A stretch of DNA of 64,000 bases from Candidatus Viadribacter manganicus (GTDB taxonomy: Bacteria > Pseudomonadota > Alphaproteobacteria > Caulobacterales > Aquidulcibacteraceae), in the NCBI RefSeq assembly GCF_001679665.1, contig NZ_CP013244.1, positions 372,001-436,000 on the forward strand. Reading direction: 5' to 3'. Shown here piece after piece: positions 1-9,201 of this stretch. A program made the position numbers and the translations under genes. Under the pieces are notes generated by a model. It was given only the letters and a program-made list of their open reading frames with translations, had not been told where the DNA came from and did not search any database. Every line of letters starts with the position of its first letter. Within the stretch, counting starts at the first letter, position 1.

Positions 1-211
1 GCGCCCGTCAGGTTACGCTTCGTCGCGTCTGGTTTAATGATGGACAGGGTGCGTTCGACGGCCATGGCTCGATGGGCTCCGGGTTCAAAATTGCGAGCCG
101 GGTCTATAGCTGCACTGCACCAAGACGCCAAGTGCGTCAGAAGCACCCGATCATGTTTCGTTGGCGTGCGGCTCTGCGCCATTCGCCTGTCGGGCGCGTC
201 AGGAAGCGGTT

Positions 212-235
212 CGCGGCGCAGTCACCTGCGCCGCG
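212..235 (-). terminator. GC-rich hairpin after the I78 lipoprotein operon
   Basis: A 10-bp perfect inverted repeat (CGCGGCGCAG and CTGCGCCGCG) with a 4-nt loop lies just past the stop codon of the last minus-strand lipoprotein gene. It has no clear T-run, so it may be a weak or Rho-assisted terminator or simply an mRNA 3' end stabiliser. The rest of positions 1-242 shows no gene I can support. Confidence 0.4.
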
Positions 236-242
236 CCCACGA

Positions 243-569
243 TCAATAACATTCAAGCGAGGTAATCACGCCGCTCGCATCGGTGAGCACGTTGAGCCGG
301 TCGGCGCGGAAATCCTGCGTCACTGGCGTGTTCGGCTGGATGATGCGGATGTTGCTGTCGGCCGGGAAACTCGCCGCAGCGATGTTCGTGCCGACCAAGG
401 CTGCATATTGCGCGGCGCCGCAGGCGTCTTGCGCGGTCGCTTCCGCCGGCGTTGTTGCAGCGGTCGCGGCGGGCGCTTCAGTCGTCGCCGGTGTTTCAGC
501 CGGCGGCGTCGTGGTTTGACCGCAAGCAACGAGTGCAAGCGCGGCGCAAAGAGCCATCATCGTTCGCAT
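243..569 (-). CDS. I78-family peptidase-inhibitor-like lipoprotein (copy 1)
   Basis: A 108-residue secreted lipoprotein. The N-terminus is a short signal peptide ending in the lipobox LVAC with the lipidation cysteine at residue 16, followed by a Pro/Thr/Ala-rich linker. The C-terminal half has the I78 inhibitor pattern: a Cys-Gly-Ala-Ala start, an LVG motif, a segment VTQDFRADRLNV and a final Cys, so a disulfide between the two domain cysteines is likely. A GAGGAG ribosome site 8 nt upstream supports this start. It is the last of three tandem paralogues, 12 nt after copy 2. The family inhibits serine proteases in known members; the target here is unknown. Confidence 0.8.
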   Translation of the reverse strand: MRTMMALCAALALVACGQTTTPPAETPATTEAPAATAATTPAEATAQDACGAAQYAALVGTNIAAASFPADSNIRIIQPNTPVTQDFRADRLNVLTDASGVITSLECY

Positions 570-581
570 GGTCGAAACTCC

Positions 582-911
582 TCAATAGCAATTCAACGAC
601 GCGACGTTTCCGTCGGTGTTGGTGGTGATGTTGAGACGGGTCGCGACAAAATCCTGCGTCACCATCGTCTCGGGCGTCACAATGCGCGCGCCGGCCGGCA
701 ATGTTGCGAGATCGATCGCACTTGCTGGCGTGCCGATCAGCGCTTGGTGCGCGGCGGCGCCGCACGTGTCTTGCGCCGTTGCTTCAGCCGCGTTGGTTGG
801 CGCCGCCGGCGTTTCGGCGACCGGCGTTTCGATGGTGGCGGGCGGTGTGGTCGTCTGGCCGCACGCGGCAAGCGCCAAGGCGCAGGACGCGATCAAGATG
901 AACTTACGCAT
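582..911 (-). CDS. I78-family peptidase-inhibitor-like lipoprotein (copy 2)
   Basis: A 109-residue lipoprotein, paralogue of the genes on both sides. The signal peptide ends in a lipobox ALAAC, then comes a Pro/Thr linker, then the I78-like domain with DTCGAAAHQALIG, VTQDFVATRLNI and a terminal NCY. An AGGAG motif 8 nt upstream favours the ATG at 911 over a GTG at 920, which the ribosome site would abut. Nucleotide similarity with copy 1 is visible by eye across the linker and the Cys motif, which points to a fairly recent tandem duplication. Likely periplasmic, anchored in a membrane by its lipid; protease target unknown. Confidence 0.8.
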   Translation of the reverse strand: MRKFILIASCALALAACGQTTTPPATIETPVAETPAAPTNAAEATAQDTCGAAAHQALIGTPASAIDLATLPAGARIVTPETMVTQDFVATRLNITTNTDGNVASLNCY

Positions 912-932
912 TTGCTTCACTCCTTCGCGCGC

Positions 933-1262
933 TCACCCGCAATGCAACCGCGTCACCTTGCCGTCCGCGCCGAGATCGATGTTCAGGCGGTCGGCGCGGT
1001 AGTCCATGGTCACGGAACAATCGTGGCAAATCACACGCGCGCTTTCGGGTAACGCGGCCCGATCGATTTCGGCGCCAAGCATGCCTACAAGGCTCTGGTG
1101 AGCGGCCATCTGGCAGGTGTCCGGCGGCGGACGATGGATCTGTTCTTGCGTCGAGCGACGCGCGATCGCGTCCATTTCGCGGTACGTGAGATCGCGCTGA
1201 TAGCCACCGCCGCATGCGGCCAAGCCGATGACAACAATTCCCGCTAAAACCCAGCGCATCAT
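933..1262 (-). CDS. I78-family peptidase-inhibitor-like lipoprotein (copy 3, divergent)
   Basis: A 109-residue lipoprotein with signal peptide and lipobox GLAAC. It shares the C-terminal I78-like block with copies 1 and 2 (a Cys, an LVG motif, then TMDYRADRLNIDL and a final Cys), but its middle replaces the Pro-rich linker with a charged segment containing arginines and glutamates, and it carries one extra cysteine (VICHDC). It starts inside the holC stop codon (ATGA overlap), so it is translationally coupled to holC and heads the lipoprotein trio. Function as a protease inhibitor is inferred from the family. Confidence 0.72.
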   Translation of the reverse strand: MMRWVLAGIVVIGLAACGGGYQRDLTYREMDAIARRSTQEQIHRPPPDTCQMAAHQSLVGMLGAEIDRAALPESARVICHDCSVTMDYRADRLNIDLGADGKVTRLHCG

Positions 1263-1702
1263 TGCTGCTTCTCCCAACGCCCGCCGGCGCTCTCTTTCCA
1301 GTAAGACGCGGTGATGCCCGCATCCTTGGCCTGTTTCCAGCGCGATCGGGCCGATTCCAAGGCGGCAGGATCGCGGCCGTCGAAGATGAGGCAGGCGCGC
1401 TCGAAGCTGGAAATATCGCCCGGCTCGGCGTCGTCGACGAGGAAGAGCGCCTGTGCATTGTTGGGGTTGCCGCCTTCGAGCGTCAGCCAGACAGGCTGGC
1501 GCTTAGGGTCACCCTCGCGCGCATGCGGAACGAAACTGTCGTCGCGAAACGTCCAGATCGCAGTGTCGAGTTGTTCGAGGCGCTCTGCATTGCCGGCACG
1601 CACCAAGGCGCGCCATCCGCGTTGGAGAGATTTCTCCAACAGCGGCGGCAGCGCCCGCTCGAGCTCACTTTTTTCAAGATGGTAGAACCAGAGTTCAGCC
1701 AT
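1259..1702 (-). CDS. holC: DNA polymerase III chi subunit
   Basis: A 147-residue protein starting MAELWFYHLE, typical of HolC. Chi joins the clamp-loader (through psi where present) to single-stranded-DNA-binding protein at the replication fork. The family pattern is visible: LEKSLQRGWRALV, TFRDDSFVPHA and NNAQALFLVDD. The start at 1702 shares its A with the pepA stop codon (TGATG), which decides against longer in-frame starts inside pepA. The pepA-holC order is common in Proteobacteria. The stop overlaps the start of the downstream lipoprotein gene by 4 nt. Confidence 0.93.
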   Translation of the reverse strand: MAELWFYHLEKSELERALPPLLEKSLQRGWRALVRAGNAERLEQLDTAIWTFRDDSFVPHAREGDPKRQPVWLTLEGGNPNNAQALFLVDDAEPGDISSFERACLIFDGRDPAALESARSRWKQAKDAGITASYWKESAGGRWEKQQ

Positions 1703-3192
1703 CAGTCCTCGTAGCGATTTTGGATAAGGCGGTTGAGCAAGCGTACGCCGTACCCAGTGGCCCAGGCCGGCGACAACGGATCTTCGTACGGACCTGACTT
1801 CCAGGCGGTGCCCGCGATGTCGAGGTGCGCCCAAGGCGTGCCGTCTTTCACGAACCGCTTGATGAATTGCGCCCCGACGATCGAACCGGCAACCGGCTTG
1901 CCGGCGATGTTTTTCATGTCTGCGTTTGGGGTGTCGATCAGCTTGTCGTACGCGGCGCTGAGCGGCAGGCGCCAGACCGGCTCGCCTTCAGCTTGACCGG
2001 CGGCCGTGATGGCGTGCGCCAGGTCTTCGTCATTGGCGAACATGCCGGCGTTCTCGTGGCCGAGCGCGACGATCACGGCGCCCGTGAGGGTGGCGAGATC
2101 GATCAGGACGGAAGGATCGTACTTGTCCTGCGCGTACCATACGGCGTCAGCGAGGATGAGACGGCCTTCGGCGTCGGTGTTGAGCACTTCGATGGTCTGG
2201 CCGGACATGGTGTTCACGATGTCGCCGGGGCGCTGGGCGTTGGCGCCCGGCATGTTCTCAACCAGAGCGACGACGCCGACGACATTGGCTTTGGCTTTGC
2301 GGAGCGCGATCGCTTTCATGGCGCCAGCGACAGCAGCTGCGCCGCCCATGTCGCCCTTCATCTCATCCATGCCAGCGCCGGGCTTTAGCGAAATGCCGCC
2401 AGTGTCGAAGGTGACGCCCTTACCGACGAGCGCGACCGGCTTTGAGCCTTTCGAGCCGCCGTTCCATTTCACCGCAACCAGACGCGCCGGACGTGACGAG
2501 CCCTGAGCCACCCCAAGCAGCGCGCCCATGCCGAGACGCTCCATGGCGGCGGGTTCGAGAATTTCGACGTCGCAACCGATCGTCTCGAGATCGCGCAGAC
2601 GCTCGGCGAAGCTTTCAGGATAGAGAACGTTCGGCGGCTCGCTGACGAGGTCACGGGCAAAGAAGACGCCCTCGACGACGGCGGCGTCCTTTTCGGCGCG
2701 AGCCTTGGCGGCGGCGGGGCCATCCATCGAAATCTCAACCGCTGTGAGCGAGGGCTTTTGCTCGGGCTTCAGCTTGGTGCGGTAGGTGTCGAAGCGATAG
2801 GCGGCGAGACGCGCGCCCATGGCGGCGTGCGAACCGGCCTCGGCTTTTGAGACGCTCGGCAGAGCGTCAGGCTGCAGCACGAGCTTTTCAGCGCCCGAAG
2901 TCAGCACCCGCTTCACGGCGTGCCCGGCCCAGCGCTCGACCGCCATACCGTCAGCTGCGTCGGACTTGCCGACGCCAATCACCAGCACACGCGCGAAATC
3001 GACGCCATCCGGCGCCAGGATGTCCGCTACCTGGCCTGCGCCGCCCTTGAAGTTCGCGGCTTTCATTGCTTTGACGATACGACCGCTTGATGCCGTGTCC
3101 AGCGCCTTGCCGGCGGCGAGCAATTCGCCCCCGTCAGTCGCCATCACCGCCACAACGTCGCCGCCACCAGCGGTCACAAAACGGATTTCCAT
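1702..3192 (-). CDS. pepA: leucyl aminopeptidase (M17 family)
   Basis: A 496-residue cytosolic dizinc or dimanganese aminopeptidase that removes N-terminal residues, mainly leucine, from peptides; it forms hexamers in known members. The C-terminal catalytic domain is clear: VGKGVTFDTGG near 257-266 with the metal-binding Lys and Asp, an Asp-rich DEMKGDMGG near 276-284, and the M17 signature NTDAEGRL at 338-345. The N-terminal macro-like domain spans roughly 1-160. I prefer the start MEIRFV over an upstream ATG 54 nt earlier because family members begin there. It is the first gene of the pepA-holC-lipoprotein operon and is divergent from lptF. Confidence 0.95.
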   Translation of the reverse strand: MEIRFVTAGGGDVVAVMATDGGELLAAGKALDTASSGRIVKAMKAANFKGGAGQVADILAPDGVDFARVLVIGVGKSDAADGMAVERWAGHAVKRVLTSGAEKLVLQPDALPSVSKAEAGSHAAMGARLAAYRFDTYRTKLKPEQKPSLTAVEISMDGPAAAKARAEKDAAVVEGVFFARDLVSEPPNVLYPESFAERLRDLETIGCDVEILEPAAMERLGMGALLGVAQGSSRPARLVAVKWNGGSKGSKPVALVGKGVTFDTGGISLKPGAGMDEMKGDMGGAAAVAGAMKAIALRKAKANVVGVVALVENMPGANAQRPGDIVNTMSGQTIEVLNTDAEGRLILADAVWYAQDKYDPSVLIDLATLTGAVIVALGHENAGMFANDEDLAHAITAAGQAEGEPVWRLPLSAAYDKLIDTPNADMKNIAGKPVAGSIVGAQFIKRFVKDGTPWAHLDIAGTAWKSGPYEDPLSPAWATGYGVRLLNRLIQNRYED

Positions 3193-3356
3193 GAATTCCC
3201 CATGTCGTCGGTTGGGAAAGGGAAGAGGCGCCAGCGCCCGCTTCAACCTTGGTCCGGCGCTGTGGTAGCCATGCCCGAAGCAATTGAAAAGCTGAGTGCG
3301 GCGGTTAGTCAGATAGCGGGCGCCCGCACTTGCATCAGGGACGCCCAGGGAACGCG

Positions 3357-4487
3357 ATGAACACGATTTCAGCTTATGTGTTCCGGCAGGCGCTGGGTCC
3401 GCTTCTGGCGATCCTTGGCGCGCTGGCCGCGATCGCCATTCTTACCCAAGGCCTCAACCAGCTCGACATCATCGTCACCAATCGGCGCGCCGGTTTCGCG
3501 TTCGCCTGGGTTACGATCCTGGCGCTGCCGCAGCTCATCTCGCTCATCCTGCCAATGGCGCTATTTATTGCGGTCGTCTACGCGCTGAACCGGATGCACA
3601 GCGAAAGCGAGATCGCAGTGCTCTATGGCGCCGGCGTTTCGCGCCAGCGGCTGGCGCGACCCATTCTGCAACTCGCAGTGCTGGCGGCGATCGTTCACCT
3701 CGCGATCAATGTGCTCATTCAGCCATGGTCGTTCGAAGAACGACGAAAGGTCTTTTACGACCTTCGCACAGACATCGCCTCAAGCCTCATCGAAGAAGGC
3801 TCGTTCACTTATCCGTCCGAAGATCTCACGCTCTACGCACGCTCGCGCGGCGGCGGCGGCGAACTTCGCGACCTTCTCATCAATGACGGCCGCACCGAGC
3901 CTGGCATCACCTACACGGCGCGCGCCGGCGCCATCGTCACCATCGAAGGCGCACCCGCCATCGTTATGCGTGACGGCCAAGTGCAGCGGCAAACGGAGGA
4001 AGGCGGGGTCGATGTGCTCGACTTCGACCGGTACGTTCTGAAATTCGATGGCGTCTTCGACGAGCCTGACCTCTTCTTCTTGAAAGCGTCAGATCGAACG
4101 CTGTTCGATCTGATCTTCCCGGACCGCACGGCGCACTACGACCAGCAAAACATCGACGAATTCCTCGCCGAAGCGCATGGCCGACTTTCGGCGCCGCTCC
4201 TCAACATTGCGCTCGCGCTCATTGCATTGGTGGGCGTTTTAATGGGTGATTTCAGCCGCCGCGGTTATGGGCAACGGATTATGTGGGCCTCGGTTATCGC
4301 CCTTGTCGTGCGCCTCGCATCGCTGCTGACACAGGCCGCCGCGGCCGATGAGCCTCAACTCAATTCGCTTCAATACGCGTTGCCGCTCGGCGTCATCGTA
4401 CTTGCGGGCCTGATGCTCGGCGGCAAGATCACGACCAAGAAACGGCGCGAGATGGGCCCATCGGTTCTGGCGAGGGCGGAAGCATGA
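3357..4487 (+). CDS. lptF: LPS export ABC transporter permease LptF
   Basis: A 376-residue inner-membrane permease (YjgP/YjgQ family) that, with LptG and the ATPase LptB, extracts lipopolysaccharide from the inner membrane. Three hydrophobic helices lie before residue ~110, a periplasmic beta-jellyroll-like domain occupies roughly 115-270, and three further helices end the protein. The chosen ATG (MNTISAYVF) matches the family N-terminus; an in-frame ATG 27 nt upstream is less likely. Its stop overlaps the lptG start by 4 nt. lptB is not in this window. Confidence 0.94.
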   Translation: MNTISAYVFRQALGPLLAILGALAAIAILTQGLNQLDIIVTNRRAGFAFAWVTILALPQLISLILPMALFIAVVYALNRMHSESEIAVLYGAGVSRQRLARPILQLAVLAAIVHLAINVLIQPWSFEERRKVFYDLRTDIASSLIEEGSFTYPSEDLTLYARSRGGGGELRDLLINDGRTEPGITYTARAGAIVTIEGAPAIVMRDGQVQRQTEEGGVDVLDFDRYVLKFDGVFDEPDLFFLKASDRTLFDLIFPDRTAHYDQQNIDEFLAEAHGRLSAPLLNIALALIALVGVLMGDFSRRGYGQRIMWASVIALVVRLASLLTQAAAADEPQLNSLQYALPLGVIVLAGLMLGGKITTKKRREMGPSVLARAEA

Positions 4488-5584
4488 GTTTCCTTCTGTC
4501 CCGCATGGGCCGCTACATTATCGCCCGCGTGTTTGGCGGCGTACTGATCGCGCTGATCGCCGTGCTCGCCTGCATTCTGCTGATCGATCTGGTTGAGCAG
4601 ATGCGTACTGTTGGCGCACGCACAGATATCTCACTGCTCGAAGCGCTGCGGCTCACATTGCTGAAGACACCGATGTTGGTGGAGCAGACGTTACCCTTCG
4701 TCGTGCTTGCTGGAACGATGATGGCGATCATCGGCTTGAACCGATCGAGCGAGTTGGTGGCGATGCGCGCGTCCGGCGTGTCGGCCTGGCGCTTCCTCAC
4801 TCCGGCCGCATTCGTTGGGATCATGCTCGGCGTGCTGGCCGTGACCTCGCTCAACCCGCTCGGCGCATACCTCTACCAACAGTTTGAATCCGAAAAGGAG
4901 GATGCGCTCTCCGAGCGTCTTTCGGCCACGGGCCAGAATGGCGTTTGGATACGTCAGGGCGACGAGGAGGGTCAGGTCGTCATTCACGCCGATGGCGTCG
5001 ATCCCAGTGGCACCCGCCTGCAGGGCGCTACCTTCATGTTCTTCGAGGTCCAGCAGGACGCCCTACGGTTCGTCCGCCGGATCGAGGCGGCGAGCGCCGA
5101 ACTGAAGCCGGGCTTCTGGCAACTCACAGATCTGGTTGAGGCCACCCCAGGCGGGCGCCCAGTGCGTCAGACCCACCTCGCCATCCCGACGACGCTGGAC
5201 GCGACCGAACTCATCAACAGGTTTGTGAACCCGGCCACGCTCTCATTCTGGGCGCTGCCTTCGTTCATCCGCGAAGCGCGGGAGGCGGGTTTTGCCCCCA
5301 CACGCTACGAGATGAAGTGGCAGAGCCTCCTGGCCTACCCGCTCCTGCTTGCAACCATGGCAGGACTCGGGGCCGCTTTCTCCCTGCAGTTGCAAAGACT
5401 TGGGAATCTCGCCCGCTGGGGCGCGGCTGGCGTCAGCATCGGGCTCTTCCTCTTCTTCTACAGCCAGCTGGCCGGGGCCTTCGCCATGACCCAGTCGGTG
5501 CCGGCTGCGGTGGCGGCCTGGAGCGCCCCACTTGCAGGGATGTTCATAGCCCTCGCCCTCGTCGCCTTCGTCGAGGACGGCTAA
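4484..5584 (+). CDS. lptG: LPS export ABC transporter permease LptG
   Basis: A 366-residue partner of LptF with the same architecture: N-terminal helices (residues ~10-110), a soluble periplasmic domain in the middle and three C-terminal helices. The segment ELVAMRASGVSAWRF near residue 85-100 is the cytoplasmic coupling region that contacts the ATPase in the family. Coupled to lptF by an ATGA overlap, and about 100 nt before lptD, so LPS extraction and outer-membrane insertion genes are co-located. Confidence 0.94.
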   Translation: MSFLLSRMGRYIIARVFGGVLIALIAVLACILLIDLVEQMRTVGARTDISLLEALRLTLLKTPMLVEQTLPFVVLAGTMMAIIGLNRSSELVAMRASGVSAWRFLTPAAFVGIMLGVLAVTSLNPLGAYLYQQFESEKEDALSERLSATGQNGVWIRQGDEEGQVVIHADGVDPSGTRLQGATFMFFEVQQDALRFVRRIEAASAELKPGFWQLTDLVEATPGGRPVRQTHLAIPTTLDATELINRFVNPATLSFWALPSFIREAREAGFAPTRYEMKWQSLLAYPLLLATMAGLGAAFSLQLQRLGNLARWGAAGVSIGLFLFFYSQLAGAFAMTQSVPAAVAAWSAPLAGMFIALALVAFVEDG

Positions 5585-5684
5585 GCAGCAACAGCCCGTG
5601 TGAAACGATTCCCCGTACGGCTTCGGGCGCTAGACGCCTTGCGTGTCAGACGTTTAGGTAAATTCAGGGGGAGTCGCCAAAGGG

Positions 5685-7943
5685 ATGCGAATGAGCCGTT
5701 CGGGGGACATGGCCGGCCGGCCGGCCGAACGGACACCGTTCGGTTGGGCCGCACTAGCTGCAGCGCTGGCCATGACGGTCAGCACGTCGGCTATTGCACA
5801 GGCGCAAACCACAACCTCCCCGCCTGCACCAGCTGAGCAAAACGCGAACGTCCTGCTCGAAGCGGACGAACTCATTGACGATCAAGAAGCGCACACCATC
5901 ACCGCGCAAGGCGATGTGCAAATTCGCTACCAAGGCCGCACGATGCGCGCCGACCGCCTCGTCTACAATTTGGAGACAGGCGAGATCCGCGCCATCGGCG
6001 ACGTGCAGATCGCGCTCGAGGACGGATCGGTTACGTACGCCGAAGAGATTGAGGCCGACGAAGCGATGAATGTCGGCGCCGCGCGCGAATTGCGTGCGCG
6101 CATCGGAGATGGCGGAACCTTGGCTGCACGCGCCGCTGTGCGCCGCGGCGAAGGCGAGAGTGAGCTTCGCAACGTCATCTACACAAGCTGCCCGATCTGC
6201 ACGACCGGCGATCGTCCGCCGACGTGGAGCTTGCGTGCGCGCCGCGCGGTTCAGAACCGCGCAACGCGGACGATTTCCTATCAAGGCGCTGTGCTCGAAC
6301 TCGCGGGCGTGCCGGTTCTTTATCTGCCGTTTATCGCGCACCCAGATCCGAGCGTCGAGCGCGCCTCCGGCCTGCTGCCACCGAACATCGGTCGTAACCA
6401 GCGGCTCGGCACTTTCTACGATCAACCGTATTATTGGGCGATTTCACCGTCGCAGGATTTGACTGCGTCACTGCGCATCCACGGCAACGTAAATCCGCTG
6501 ATCGGCCTGCAGTATCGCAAAGAATTCTGGTCCGGCGATCTCGAACTCAACACGACGTTCACACAGGAAGAGAACTTCGATTCAGACGGCGACCGTTTGG
6601 GCGATGAGAGCCGCTTCCGTTACAGTGTGTTCGGCCAGGGCGCCTTCCGGATCAATGATTACTGGAACTGGGGCTTTGGCATCGAGAACATCTACGACGA
6701 CGAATATCTGCGTCGTTACGATCTCGATGGCGCCGGTGAGCGCCGCGGCCCCTATATCGGCCAAGACACGCGCCTGATCAGCCAGCTTTACGCGATCGGC
6801 CAAGGTATCGATTCATATAGCTCGATCTCGCTCGTGAGCTTCCAGGGCCTTCGCGAGAACGACACTTCGGAATTGCTACCGCTCATTCTCCCGTACGCGG
6901 AGTTCGATCGCGTCATCCAAGATTCAGTGCTCGGCGGGCAACTGCGCTTGCAAGCCAACACTGCCGCGTTGTCACGCCGCGACGACGGCGTCGGCCCTTA
7001 CGTCGGCAACGACGCGCGCGTTTCCGTTTCGGCCACCTGGCGCCGCGATACGATCTTCGGACCGGGCATGGTGTTTAGCCCGTTCGCACAAGCACGCGGC
7101 GACCTCTTCCATGTGGAAACGTCGTCCGACAATTACGAGACATTCGGCCGAGGTCTCGGCCTCGCCGGCGCTGAAGTCGCTTGGCCGTTCATGCGTCCAG
7201 GTGAAAGCTTCGACCTTGTCCTTGAGCCGGTCGTTATGGCCGCGTGGGCGACGGACGATTCCGACGATCCGCGTATCGTCAACGAAGACAGTCTCGCCTT
7301 CGAACTCGACGATTCAAATCTCTTCCGCCCGAACGCGGCGCCCAATTACGATCTCTGGGAGCCCGGCGGGCGGGTGAGCGCAGGCCTTCGCGCCACGGCT
7401 CGCGCACGGACCGGCGAAAGCGCCACCGTCATGCTGGGCCGCCGCTGGCGCGACGAACAGGCGCCCGGCTTCACCTCTCAGAACAACCTCGCCGGCGAGG
7501 CGTCCGACTGGGTGGCGTCCGGGCAGATCGATCTGGGCAGCGGCTTCGGCGCAGAGACGCGGATGCGCCTGGACGACGAAAGCTTCAAAGTCCAACGCAT
7601 CGATTTGAGCGTGCGCGGTCAGCTGGGCCGCTTCAGCGCCGTGGGCCGCTACCTCAATGTCGATGAGGCCCTCCTCACCGACCCCGACAACCCGAGTGAA
7701 GAAATTAACGCAAGCATCGGGGTCGAATTGGCCCGTGGCTGGCGGATGCAGTTTGGCCTGACGCGCGACCTAGATTCAGACATAAACCTGAGTCAGGACA
7801 TCCGCGCGATCTATGAGGATGACTGTACTTTCCTCGAAATCGCCTACACCCGCTCGGAAACGCAGCGGGGCACCATCGGCCCCGATGAAGGACTGCAGAT
7901 CCGGATTGGTCTGCGTTCGCTCGGGGTGTTGGGCGGGAGCTGA
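5685..7943 (+). CDS. lptD: LPS-assembly outer-membrane protein LptD
   Basis: A 752-residue outer-membrane protein that inserts LPS into the outer leaflet. A signal peptide (hydrophobic stretch WAALAAALAMTVS, then AIAQAQ) is followed by an OstA/LptA-like jellyroll (about 50-155) and a long beta-barrel domain rich in aromatic alternating strands. Cysteines are at the SCPIC motif (about 165-168) and one near the C-terminus (EDDCTF), so only three cysteines are available for the interdomain disulfides that use four in E. coli. The start may be this ATG or the next one 6 nt on. The signal-peptide coding region contains a (GGCC)4 run. Confidence 0.93.
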   Translation: MRMSRSGDMAGRPAERTPFGWAALAAALAMTVSTSAIAQAQTTTSPPAPAEQNANVLLEADELIDDQEAHTITAQGDVQIRYQGRTMRADRLVYNLETGEIRAIGDVQIALEDGSVTYAEEIEADEAMNVGAARELRARIGDGGTLAARAAVRRGEGESELRNVIYTSCPICTTGDRPPTWSLRARRAVQNRATRTISYQGAVLELAGVPVLYLPFIAHPDPSVERASGLLPPNIGRNQRLGTFYDQPYYWAISPSQDLTASLRIHGNVNPLIGLQYRKEFWSGDLELNTTFTQEENFDSDGDRLGDESRFRYSVFGQGAFRINDYWNWGFGIENIYDDEYLRRYDLDGAGERRGPYIGQDTRLISQLYAIGQGIDSYSSISLVSFQGLRENDTSELLPLILPYAEFDRVIQDSVLGGQLRLQANTAALSRRDDGVGPYVGNDARVSVSATWRRDTIFGPGMVFSPFAQARGDLFHVETSSDNYETFGRGLGLAGAEVAWPFMRPGESFDLVLEPVVMAAWATDDSDDPRIVNEDSLAFELDDSNLFRPNAAPNYDLWEPGGRVSAGLRATARARTGESATVMLGRRWRDEQAPGFTSQNNLAGEASDWVASGQIDLGSGFGAETRMRLDDESFKVQRIDLSVRGQLGRFSAVGRYLNVDEALLTDPDNPSEEINASIGVELARGWRMQFGLTRDLDSDINLSQDIRAIYEDDCTFLEIAYTRSETQRGTIGPDEGLQIRIGLRSLGVLGGS

Positions 7944-7961
7944 GGCGGAGCAGGACGGATT

Positions 7962-9197
7962 ATGAATTTGAAGCACGTAACGGCTGCCGCCGCGCTCGCA
8001 GTGGCGATGCTAGGCCTCGCCGCACCAGTGAACGCGCAAAACGCCGAAGGCGTTGCCGCGGTCGTGAACGACAAGGTGATCTCAACCTTCGACGTACGCC
8101 AACGCGCGACCATGTTGCTGTTGTTCGCTAACTTGCAGCCGACGCCGGAAATGCTTGAGCGTGCACGCGCCCAGGCGCTTCGTGACCTCGTTGATGAGCA
8201 ATTGCAGCTCGAAGAGGCCGCGCGCTACGAAGTGACCGTCTCAGGCGACACGATTGACCGCCGGATGACGGAAATGGCGACCCGCGCCGAGACGACGCTC
8301 GATGGCCTGACCTCCAATCTCGCCCGCGCCGGCGTCTCCGTCGGCACGCTGCGCACGCAGATCCGCGCCGAAATCGCTTGGCAGCGTCTTATCTCCGGCA
8401 TGTATGGATCGCGCGTCCGCATTTCCGCCAACGACATTGAAGAGACGCAGCAGCGCATCGCCGCCAACGCGCGCCGTCCCCAATACGAGATGTCCGAAAT
8501 CTTTCTACCCGCGGACACGCCGCAGGAATTCAACGAAATGGAACAGGGCGCGATGCGTCTGCTTGAGCAGATGCAACAGCGCGCACCGTTCCCGCTCGTT
8601 GCGCGTCAGTTCTCGCAGTCACCGTCAGCAGCAGCGGGCGGCGATCTCGGCTGGATCAGCGCCAACGAGCTCGCGCCGGAACTGCGCGCTGTTGCTGAGC
8701 GTCTCCAACCTGGCCAGGTATCGCTGCCGGTTCGCACCTCGACCGGCGTCTATCTCATCGCCATGCGCAACCGCCGCGAAGGCATTCCGGATGGTGCAGC
8801 ATCGATCGTCTCACTGCGCCAAATCTCGGCGCCCGCGTCACGCTCAAATTCACTCGATCGACTCCGCCGGCGTGCGGCCGGTTGCGGCGATCTGGAAGAC
8901 GACATTCGCGGCATCCAGGGCGCTTCGATTCTCGATCTCGGCCAAACCGTTGAAGCCGACCTTTCGCCGGATATTCGCAGCCGCCTGCAGGGCGTCGCCG
9001 TTGGCGGCGGCTCGACCGTCGTGACGAGTGGAGACCAGGCCAATATCGTCATGCTGTGCTCGCGTGAGACTGGCGGCAGCGCCATTCCGGATCGTCAGCA
9101 GATCGAAGACCGCCTGCGCGAAGCCGAACTCTCGATGCTCGCCGAACGCTATCTCCGCAATCTGCGGCGCGAAGCGACCATCATCACGCGTCAGTAA
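7962..9197 (+). CDS. surA: periplasmic chaperone / peptidyl-prolyl isomerase SurA
   Basis: A 411-residue SurA-family protein, chaperone for outer-membrane proteins such as LptD next door. Signal peptide ends at VNAQ (about 26). The N-terminal chaperone helices begin with VAAVVNDKVISTFDV; a parvulin domain follows from about 170 to 270, with QFSQSPSAAAGGDLGW and the LxPGQVSLPVRT segment typical of the fold. The region from about 275 onward is a degenerate second module with two cysteines rather than a clear second parvulin domain. It lies 18 nt after lptD and 4 nt before pdxA. Confidence 0.9.
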   Translation: MNLKHVTAAAALAVAMLGLAAPVNAQNAEGVAAVVNDKVISTFDVRQRATMLLLFANLQPTPEMLERARAQALRDLVDEQLQLEEAARYEVTVSGDTIDRRMTEMATRAETTLDGLTSNLARAGVSVGTLRTQIRAEIAWQRLISGMYGSRVRISANDIEETQQRIAANARRPQYEMSEIFLPADTPQEFNEMEQGAMRLLEQMQQRAPFPLVARQFSQSPSAAAGGDLGWISANELAPELRAVAERLQPGQVSLPVRTSTGVYLIAMRNRREGIPDGAASIVSLRQISAPASRSNSLDRLRRRAAGCGDLEDDIRGIQGASILDLGQTVEADLSPDIRSRLQGVAVGGGSTVVTSGDQANIVMLCSRETGGSAIPDRQQIEDRLREAELSMLAERYLRNLRREATIITRQ

Positions 9198-9201
9198 TGA
9201 C

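Noticed and set aside
72..1052. A long plus-strand frame of 326 codons
   Set aside because: Lies antisense to the three lipoprotein genes; its product is Arg-rich and has no family features. The minus-strand genes have signal peptides and ribosome sites.
5711..5726. (GGCC)4 run in the lptD signal-peptide region
   Set aside because: Four tetranucleotide copies could slip, but number is low and such runs are common in this GC-rich DNA. Not enough for phase variation.
9028..9201. A pdxA start 58 codons earlier
   Set aside because: It would run through surA; the family N-terminus begins at 9202.
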